This document shows positions 57,774-64,000 of a stretch of DNA of 64,000 nucleotides, one piece after another. Numbering within the stretch: the stretch's first letter is position 1; each line of letters begins with the position of its first letter. The translations under genes were made by a program, and so were the position numbers. A model generated the notes under the pieces. That model was given only the letters and a program-made list of their open reading frames with translations. It had not been told where the DNA came from and did not search any database. The DNA comes from Fodinibius halophilus (lineage in GTDB: Bacteria; Bacteroidota; Rhodothermia; Balneolales; Balneolaceae). The DNA is taken from the NCBI RefSeq assembly GCF_011059105.1, contig NZ_JAALLS010000018.1:32672-96671 (forward strand), written 5' to 3'.

Positions 57774-58053
57774 AGTGAAGCGTAGCGGAATCGAGGGATC
57801 TCCCTTAAGAGGTTCGCGTAGTATCTAAGGATCCACTCAGATAATTGTATTAGTAGCAGATCGACATACCACCTTGATCATCCGTCTTGTACTATCCCAA
57901 AGCGTTGTCCCGAACTCCCGTTAAAACCACCCAAACCCTTGTCATCCTGTACCATGTGCTGAGTTTATCGGCCGAAGCTTTAGCACAGGTTGGCTCAGCG
58001 AAGTATCTCTTTTCAGGATCTCCTTCGAAAGCTCTCATATATCAAATAAAAAA

Positions 58054-58074
58054 GACGGTGAGCAATTCACCGCC
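58054..58074 (-). terminator. Rho-independent terminator downstream of trxA
   Basis: On the minus strand GGCGGTGA-ATTGC-TCACCGTC pairs over 8 bp with one mismatched end pair and is followed by TTTTTTATTT. It stands 29 bp after the trxA stop. Confidence 0.85.
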
Positions 58075-58103
58075 TCTCAAAATAAAAATATATGTATTGC
58101 AGC

Positions 58104-58433
58104 TTACACTTGTGCTTCCAGCTGCTTTTTAAGCTGAGCCTTCGGTACAGCACCTACAATCTGATCTACTACTTCACCATCTTTAAAGATAAGCAAAGAA
58201 GGGATACTGCGGATTCCATACTTAGTTGAGGTTTCCGGGTTGGAATCAACATCCACCTTACCCACCTTCGCTTGTCCTTCAAATTCTCCGGCGAGTTCTT
58301 CTACAACAGGTCCAACCATTTTACACGGACCACACCATTCTGCCCAAAAGTCAACAAGCACAGGTTTGCCCGAATCGGCATTCAAAACCTCATCTTCAAA
58401 AGAATCATCCGTAAGTTCAAGAGCTTTACTCAT
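58104..58433 (-). CDS. trxA: Thioredoxin
   Basis: 109 residues with the redox-active WCGPCK in [20 protein letters not shown], the buried Asp region, the cis-proline segment [14 protein letters not shown] and the closing [13 protein letters not shown]. It reduces disulfides in cytoplasmic enzymes such as ribonucleotide reductase. Single gene with its own terminator. Confidence 0.98.
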   Translation of the reverse strand: MSKALELTDDSFEDEVLNADSGKPVLVDFWAEWCGPCKMVGPVVEELAGEFEGQAKVGKVDVDSNPETSTKYGIRSIPSLLIFKDGEVVDQIVGAVPKAQLKKQLEAQV

Positions 58434-58555
58434 ATCAACACCTTCTTCTACATTAAATTAACTAGTTATCTAAAAATCATTCTGCGACAATATCGCATAA
58501 AGCGAATAGATTATCACATCGTTTTTTACTATTGAACGGATTACCATTACTTATC

Positions 58556-61500
58556 TTACCTTCCGCCGTTCTTAGAACGATCAAGAGCCACTGCATCCTC
58601 GCCCACAATAGATTTTAAGCCACTTAAAAGCTCTTCGTTGGGATCTACAACGAATTTACGCACATGCATCTTAAACGGCCGCTTAGCCTCTTTACTCAAC
58701 ACATTAAAACTTACATTGGTTTCTCCCTGGTTCTGCTTAAAGAGTTCAGCCATTTCTTGCAGATCACTTTCAGATATATAGTTTGTATCAATATTAAGCT
58801 TAAGTTCTATTTGATCCTGATATTTTTCTCTCATACTCTCAATCCGTTCAAAACTATTGGCAATAATCTGCAGCTTTCCACGGGATGAATCAAAGTTTCC
58901 ATCCACCACAACGCGGGTATCTTCCTGAATCATCCCCAGGTTACTATCATACACATCATTAAACACCACTACTTCTACCACTCCCTGGCGATCTTCCATC
59001 TCCAGGAAAGCAAAAGGGCGACCTTTCTTATCCGTCACACGATTTACTTTCGTGATGATACCGGCAACCCGAACATTAGTCCGGTCATTGAGCTGTTCAA
59101 GCTCATCAGAGTTGAGGGTATGGGAACAGAAAATACGAACATCCTCCTTAAATTTATCCAGGGGATGTCCACTCAGATAGAAACCAATTAACTCACGCTC
59201 CTTGTTCAGCCGTTCGATGTTGGACCACCGTTGTACGGGTTCCAACGTCGGCTCATCAATAGCAGATGCACTATCCCCGCCATCCCCAAAAAGGTCCGAC
59301 TGGTTAGAATCTTCCAGCTCCTGCACCCGCGACCCATAGCTGATAATAATCTCCATGTGCTGCAGCAGCTGATGCCGATTGGGATTCAGACAATCAAAGG
59401 CCCCGGCCTGAAATAAACTTTCCAGGGTTCGTTTATTACATAAGCGGGAATCGACACGACGTGCAAAGTCAAAAATGGACTCAAATTTCCCGTTCTCTTT
59501 CCGTTCTTCTACAATTTCCAGGATTGCATTGGACCCTACCCCTTTTATGGCTTCCATACCATACTGGATATGCCCGTCTACCGCCACAAACTTACCGGCT
59601 CCTGTATTAATATTGGGAGGATCTACCGTAATATTATTTCGGTTACACTCCTCAATAAACTTCGAGACCTTATCGATGTCTCCCATATTATGGCTCAACA
59701 CCGCTGCCATATATTCGGCGGGATAGTTGGCCTTAAAGAAAGCCGTTTGATAAGCTACTACAGAATAGGCTGCCGAGTGCGATTTATTAAATCCATAATT
59801 GGCAAACTCGGCCATGATGTCGAAAAGCTCTTCGGCTTTTTCTTCATCAACCCCATTTTCGATAGCGCGAGTAGTAAAGATCTCGCGCTGCTTGTCCATC
59901 ACCTTTTTCTTCTTCTTACCCATCGCCCGGCGCAGCAAATCCGCCTCACCGAGTGAGTAATTGGCAATCTTCTGAGCAGCCTTCATAATCTGCTCCTGGT
60001 AAATCATAATCCCATAGGTGGGCTTCAGCAGCTCTTCCAGGTCGGGATGTGGATACTCCACTTCGGTACGGCCATGCTTACGATCGATATATTCCGGAAT
60101 AAACTGCATAGGGCCCGGACGATACAGGGCGTTCATGGCAATAAGGTCATCCAGCTCGGTAGGTTTTAACTGTTTGAGATACTTACGCATCCCATCCGAC
60201 TCAAACTGAAAAGTCCCGATGGTATTCCCCTTTTGGTACAGCTCAAACGTCTTCTCATCATCTTCCGGGATCTCATCCAGCTCATAATGGACGTCGTGGT
60301 TCTCTTCTACATACTGTATCGCTGTTTTCAGGATCGACAGGGTCTTCAACCCCAGGAAATCCATTTTCAGCAGCCCGCACTCCTCGGCATGGGGACCGTC
60401 GTACTGGGTAATAAGTTCTTTATCCTTAGAAAGGGCCACCGGCACATACTCGCTAATTTCTCCCGGTGCAATAATAACCCCTGCGGCATGGATACCCGTC
60501 TGCCGCGCCGATCCTTCCAGAGTGCGAGCAAACCGCATCATCTTCTGAACCTGCGGATCCGGATGATCAAACAGCTGCTTTATGTCCTTGGCCGACTCCG
60601 GATTTTTTGACGGATCCAACACCTTATCAAAGGTATTAACACCCGGCTGATCGGGAAACATCTTGGTGATACGATCCACTTCTTCCAGCGGCACGCCCAA
60701 TACACGCCCCACATCACGAATGGCCGTTTTGGCCTTCATCGTACCATAGGTAACAATCTGGGCTACCTTTTCCCGGCCATATTTTTCTACTACATAGTCG
60801 ATAACTTCCTGGCGGCCGGTATCATCAAAATCGATATCGATATCCGGCGGACTTACACGCTCGGGATTCAGGAAACGCTCAAAAAGAAGATCATGCCGCA
60901 GCGGATCGATATTGATAATCCCCAGGCAATAGGCAATGATAGAACCGGCTGCCGAACCACGTCCCGGCCCCACGAATACGCCACGATTGCGTGCTTCTGT
61001 GGTAAAATCCTGGGTAATCAAGAAATACCCGACAAAATCCATTTCACTGATAATCTTGAGCTCCTGCTCAATACGCTGGCTTACCTGCTGGGTAACCTCG
61101 CCATACCGCTCTTTCGCCCCATCATAAGTGAGCTTCCGCAGATACTCATACATCGAGTCATATTCATCCGGGATACTGTAATGCGGCAGCAGCAGCTCAG
61201 AACTGAGATCAAGATCATCAACTTTTTCGATGATCTCGTTGGTATTATCGATCGCCGAGGGCAGATCGCTGAACAGCTCCTCCATCTCCCCCGGCGTCTT
61301 CAGATAGAAATCCGTATTCAGATTGTTATTATCATCTGTGAACCGAAACCGATTGGGATCATTAATATCTGCATTGGTCTGCAGGGCCAGCAAGATATCG
61401 TGTGCCTCAGAATCCTCCTCCTCTACATAGTGACAATCATTCGTTGCCACCATCTTTACGTTATATTCTTTCGCCCACTTCACCAGCACTTCGTTACACC

Positions 61501-62038
61501 GATCCTGATCAGCCAATCCGTGACGCTGCAGCTCGATGTAGTAGTCATCCCCAAAAACATTCAGATACCACTCAAAAAGTGCGCGCGCATCCTTTTCCTC
61601 CCCATTAATAATGGTTTGATTTATTTCACTTGCTATACAACAGGTAGTCGCAATTAACCCCTCGGCATGCTGGGCAAGCGTTTCTTTATCGATACGCGGT
61701 TTATAATACATGCCTTCGGTATATCCCAGCGAGCAAAGCTTCGAGAGGTTACGATATCCTGTCATATTCTTTGCCAACAGCACCTGATGATAGCGCGTCC
61801 GATCCTTCTTATCTTCCATCCCCGATGGGGTGATATAGAATTCACAACCGATAATCGGCTTTACATCATGCTTGTGTGCCTCATTAACAAACTCCGGCAC
61901 CCCAAACATATTCCCGTGATCGGTAATGGCAATCCCGGGCATCCCATGTTTCTTGGATTTTTTAATAAGCTGGCTGATGCTCGCGGCACCGTCAAGCATG
62001 CTAAATTGTGTGTGATTGTGGAGATGTGAAAAGTTCAT
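58556..62038 (-). CDS. dnaE: DNA polymerase III alpha subunit
   Basis: 1160 residues, standard for the DnaE1 type. The N-terminal PHP domain starts NFSHLHNHTQFSMLDGAASI; the catalytic centre PPDIDIDFDD is at about 397-406, after the GPGRGSAAGS loop; the helix-hairpin-helix, beta-clamp-binding and OB-fold (VRVAGIITKVNRVTDKKGRP) parts follow. It is the main replicative polymerase. The rest of the replisome is not in the window. Upstream DNA is repeat-rich and gives no clear promoter. Confidence 0.97.
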   Translation of the reverse strand: MNFSHLHNHTQFSMLDGAASISQLIKKSKKHGMPGIAITDHGNMFGVPEFVNEAHKHDVKPIIGCEFYITPSGMEDKKDRTRYHQVLLAKNMTGYRNLSKLCSLGYTEGMYYKPRIDKETLAQHAEGLIATTCCIASEINQTIINGEEKDARALFEWYLNVFGDDYYIELQRHGLADQDRCNEVLVKWAKEYNVKMVATNDCHYVEEEDSEAHDILLALQTNADINDPNRFRFTDDNNNLNTDFYLKTPGEMEELFSDLPSAIDNTNEIIEKVDDLDLSSELLLPHYSIPDEYDSMYEYLRKLTYDGAKERYGEVTQQVSQRIEQELKIISEMDFVGYFLITQDFTTEARNRGVFVGPGRGSAAGSIIAYCLGIINIDPLRHDLLFERFLNPERVSPPDIDIDFDDTGRQEVIDYVVEKYGREKVAQIVTYGTMKAKTAIRDVGRVLGVPLEEVDRITKMFPDQPGVNTFDKVLDPSKNPESAKDIKQLFDHPDPQVQKMMRFARTLEGSARQTGIHAAGVIIAPGEISEYVPVALSKDKELITQYDGPHAEECGLLKMDFLGLKTLSILKTAIQYVEENHDVHYELDEIPEDDEKTFELYQKGNTIGTFQFESDGMRKYLKQLKPTELDDLIAMNALYRPGPMQFIPEYIDRKHGRTEVEYPHPDLEELLKPTYGIMIYQEQIMKAAQKIANYSLGEADLLRRAMGKKKKKVMDKQREIFTTRAIENGVDEEKAEELFDIMAEFANYGFNKSHSAAYSVVAYQTAFFKANYPAEYMAAVLSHNMGDIDKVSKFIEECNRNNITVDPPNINTGAGKFVAVDGHIQYGMEAIKGVGSNAILEIVEERKENGKFESIFDFARRVDSRLCNKRTLESLFQAGAFDCLNPNRHQLLQHMEIIISYGSRVQELEDSNQSDLFGDGGDSASAIDEPTLEPVQRWSNIERLNKERELIGFYLSGHPLDKFKEDVRIFCSHTLNSDELEQLNDRTNVRVAGIITKVNRVTDKKGRPFAFLEMEDRQGVVEVVVFNDVYDSNLGMIQEDTRVVVDGNFDSSRGKLQIIANSFERIESMREKYQDQIELKLNIDTNYISESDLQEMAELFKQNQGETNVSFNVLSKEAKRPFKMHVRKFVVDPNEELLSGLKSIVGEDAVALDRSKNGGR

Positions 62039-62728
62039 TCAGGCGGTTTGATTTGGATCTGATCTTGTGACAATAATACGATTCCTGCGTCACAATATTA
62101 AGGGCAGAATTGAGAATCTTTGGGTTCTGATAAATAACCCCATTGGGCTGTTTTAAACTCTTATCTTAAGGGAACTTTGCAAAACCGGGCATGTCATCTT
62201 ATGCTTGGAATAGAACGGAGATTGGAAGACCTTCTATAAAAGGAAGGTTGGCTGCAACTCTTCATTCTGCCCCAGAGCTACAGAATGAGGCAGGAGTGAA
62301 CGTCACACTTCACGGTTTACTACAACCCGGCATAACGAATTCTGTGTGGAGAACAGCAGGCGGTCAGGAGCATTTCGTACCGGTGATATTATCCCCCCAA
62401 GCAACTGATGAAAAGGACCATCGAAATGCTCCCGCCGAAGGTTTGGAGCGGGTTCAGAATTCTCAGCCGGTCAATTTTTTGGTTCGTTTTTTCTTGACTG
62501 AAAAATGGACATGCATTCTCTGGCAAACTCGTCGATTGTTTTACAGACCCACCCCGCCTCGTTCCTCGGCCCCCCTCCCCGGTAGGGGAATATTCTTTTA
62601 CTTTTTTAATACTACGCAATCTTATTCGAAGAGAGACTTCAATAAGTCTCAACACAATGGTTCAGGATGATAAAAAATGGGCAACACAAACCTGTCACAA
62701 ATAAAATCAAACTGACACCAATAGAAAA
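62039..62728. other. 690-bp repeat-rich non-coding region upstream of dnaE
   Basis: No credible gene. It contains an 8-bp inverted repeat TCATTCTG...CAGAATGA (about 62262-62288), a long hairpin GGAGCATTTCG (62367-62377)/CGAAATGCTCC (62422-62432), an element shared with the 56.7 kb region (62486-62513) and a C-rich CCCCGCCTCG...CCCCTCCCCGG stretch. One 159-codon open frame across it has no protein-like character. Confidence 0.7.
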
Positions 62729-63229
62729 TCAATCAAACGCCCCTTTTACAACCAAGGGGACCAACGCCAATGTCAGAGCCGGTGTTAAATAGCCGCCAAT
62801 AGCATCCACTAAAATAAATCCAAATGATGCACCTGCTACTCCAATCAACAAAAACAGGTAGGTTAACATTGAAGCTATAAGATGTAACCCCATCAACATC
62901 CAGTAGTACCTCAACTCTGTAGTTACAAAAAGCAACACAAGTACCGCTATCAAAAAGAAAAAGCCGAACTCCGGCCTATAGGATAACTGCTTATCCTTTC
63001 CCCGAAACGAATACCTAATAATCACAGATTGATTTGAACTTACGATACTAAAAGAGGACTCATTATCCTGGAGATACTCAATCTGGGGATAAATGATATT
63101 TTGGGTAATCGCCAGGCGGGCCGGACGCCAAACCGAAAAGTAGATCAGTAAAATAACAATCCCCACTCCAAAACGGATCGCCAAGTACTGCCCCCACGCT
63201 CTTAATGTATTTCTATCAAAAGTAGCCAT
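62729..63229 (-). CDS. Exosortase-associated membrane protein, unknown
   Basis: 166 residues with four hydrophobic segments (about 18-34, 86-103, 107-128 and 140-160) and a short exported loop (residues 35-85) rich in Ser and Tyr. I recognise no family with certainty. It lies 7 bp after the exosortase stop and is almost surely co-translated with it. Several exosortase loci carry a small membrane partner of this kind, so it is probably a subunit or accessory; the exact role is unknown. Confidence 0.7.
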   Translation of the reverse strand: MATFDRNTLRAWGQYLAIRFGVGIVILLIYFSVWRPARLAITQNIIYPQIEYLQDNESSFSIVSSNQSVIIRYSFRGKDKQLSYRPEFGFFFLIAVLVLLFVTTELRYYWMLMGLHLIASMLTYLFLLIGVAGASFGFILVDAIGGYLTPALTLALVPLVVKGAFD

Positions 63230-63236
63230 TAACCAA

Positions 63237-63767
63237 TCAGTTATTTACCGCGACCTGTTGTTGCGAAGAATCAACAGAGCCATAGTTTGCCCATATCATC
63301 CACAAGACGAATATGACCATATAAAAGATGGCTGTTGTTGAATAATCGTGGGTAATACCAAACATCTTCGGCCAATACGCCTGGGTAATAGCGAGCGTAA
63401 CAATTCGTGCAACATTGACCAAGTAGATAATACCAACCCCAAAGAAGATGAAAGCTATTCGCGAACTCCACTCTCCGGGGTAGGCCACTACAAAACCGAT
63501 GAAAAGGCCGATAGCAGCAATACCGCTACACCCATCAGCAAGATAAATCCCCGCTGTTTCGTCGATACCAATAAGGCGCTCATAGGCAAAGAAATCATAA
63601 TTCAGATAGTCAAGTATACCTGCCGATACGGATACAATATTAGTAGTCAGCCATGCATCCAAGCTACCTTCTGGCAATAGCCACAGTTCATAAATAAGAT
63701 ACCAACAGAAGTAGATCCCAATAACTTTGAGAACAAATTGCCCAACCTGTGATTTTAGCCAGTTCAT
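63237..63767 (-). CDS. Exosortase/archaeosortase family transpeptidase
   Basis: 176 residues with about five membrane segments. The three invariant exosortase residues are present in order: Cys80 in YLADGCSGIAAIGL, Arg121 in LVNVARIVTLAI and His140 in FGITHDYSTT. Exosortases cut PEP-CTERM-like sorting tails and pass proteins to the surface or to sugar carriers. This is a short, single-domain form as in Bacteroidota, without the C-terminal EpsI part. No PEP-CTERM-like substrate gene is in the window; one may lie beyond the end. Confidence 0.88.
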   Translation of the reverse strand: MNWLKSQVGQFVLKVIGIYFCWYLIYELWLLPEGSLDAWLTTNIVSVSAGILDYLNYDFFAYERLIGIDETAGIYLADGCSGIAAIGLFIGFVVAYPGEWSSRIAFIFFGVGIIYLVNVARIVTLAITQAYWPKMFGITHDYSTTAIFYMVIFVLWMIWANYGSVDSSQQQVAVNN

Positions 63768-64000
63768 TTAGATGAGTTGATTTCTTGTTTAGTTAAATAT
63801 ATCAGTTTGGAGGTAAGAGACGAAATAGAAAATAGCTTGAAAAGATATAATTCGTAATTCCCCTTTGAACCCTACGCGAACCTCAATAGAGAGATCCGTC
63901 ATACGGCGGATAACATTGCTTTCACTTTGAGAAAGAATTTCCCTCCCTAAACTTTTAGGAGGGAACAAGCGAGCACACCGAAACTTTCTTGATCTACGAA
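63768..64000. repeat. Repeat-derived DNA upstream of the exosortase gene
   Basis: Bases 63871-63927 are an inverted, diverged copy of the element at 57761-57821 (shared words CTACGCGAACCTC, GAGATCC, GCAATG). A hairpin TTCCCTCC-CTAAACTTTTA-GGAGGGAA stands at 63939-63965. No gene starts here before the window ends. Confidence 0.65.

Larger units (their letters stand above)
56307..58053. repeat. Gene-free mosaic of intergenic repeats
   Basis: 1.75 kb with no credible gene. It holds three copies of a repeat listed below, several GTCATCC...GGATCTC-type elements (56924-56974, 57761-57821, 57936-58025), a GTCATTTCGA...GAAATCTC element near 57386-57420, short hairpins at 56650-56688 and 57287-57306, and the palindrome ATTTTTTG-TCAG-CAAAAAAT near 56743-56761. 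Open frames in it come from the repeats. Confidence 0.85.

Noticed and set aside
56307..58053. CRISPR array
   Set aside because: The repeats are 210 bp, few in number and not separated by regular short spacers; no cas gene is in the window.
60893..61657. 254-codon frame antisense to dnaE
   Set aside because: Shadow of dnaE; protein is Ile/Arg-rich with no domain.
62191..62670. 159-codon frame on the plus strand upstream of dnaE
   Set aside because: Low-complexity, no motif, no start signal, and it runs through hairpins and repeat words.

Overview
This 64 kb window is chromosomal DNA from a Gram-negative bacterium, most likely of the Bacteroidota/Balneolota (Rhodothermota) side of the tree. 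The points behind this are an AT-leaning composition, almost no Shine-Dalgarno sequences before starts, occasional GTG/TTG starts, a mltD-ctpA-PHP-ribH-uppS-bamA-skp block, an exosortase, and RskA-type and RsbW-type anti-sigma genes. The phylum call is inference from gene content. It is a dense housekeeping region with about 50 genes. I see no rRNA, no tRNA, no CRISPR array, no prophage and no intact insertion sequence.

Layout. 1-8.3 kb: an incomplete CNNM-type transporter, a frameshifted four-helix-bundle gene, then an operon of pspA, two uncharacterised coiled-coil genes and an enoyl-CoA hydratase; next pyrimidine-nucleoside phosphorylase, pdxB, tatD and a GlcNAc-kinase-like gene. 8.4-10.4 kb: tryptophan 2,3-dioxygenase and a kynureninase-like PLP enzyme. 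10.7-15.8 kb: recA-recX-permease and purN-purH. 15.9-21.4 kb: the rod-shape operon mreB-mreC-mreD-mrdA-rodA. 21.4-23.3 kb: rnhB and a von Willebrand A gene broken by a frameshift. 23.3-33.5 kb: one long minus-strand block for the envelope (lytic transglycosylase, C-terminal processing protease, PHP phosphoesterase, lumazine synthase, UppS, BamA, three Skp-like chaperones) ending at a clear terminator. 33.6-41.8 kb: nadE, a lipoprotein amidohydrolase, a Nudix protein, pyrG, a glycerophosphodiesterase, two small membrane proteins and rlmB. 42-49.8 kb: NamZ-type muramidase, ndk, a multidomain adenylate cyclase, mgsA, a YyaL/DUF255 protein and a membrane-anchored metallophosphoesterase. 49.9-56.3 kb: ECF sigma/anti-sigma pair, DUF4412 protein, mnmA, an HNH nuclease, glutamate dehydrogenase and an RsbW-like kinase. 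56.3-58.1 kb: a gene-free mosaic of repeats. 58.1-64 kb: trxA, dnaE, more repeat-rich non-coding DNA, and an exosortase with a partner membrane protein.

How the genes work together. Much of the window serves cell-envelope growth: the MreBCD-PBP2-RodA elongation machine, UppS for the lipid carrier, BamA with three periplasmic chaperones, MltD-like and NamZ-like wall hydrolases, a CtpA protease and PspA membrane-stress protein. A second theme is nucleotide and cofactor metabolism (purN, purH, pyrG, ndk, deoA/pdp, nadE, ribH, pdxB, TDO/kynureninase).

The most unusual material is non-coding: a pair of 210-bp repeats exactly 500 bp apart with a diverged third copy, shorter elements that recur in inverted orientation about 6 kb away, and a GAGA/TCTC inverted-repeat spacer. 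I did not find a gene cluster that I can defend as a wholly new system. The best candidates for new biology are the PspA-linked coiled-coil pair, the exosortase/partner pair and the repeat mosaic.
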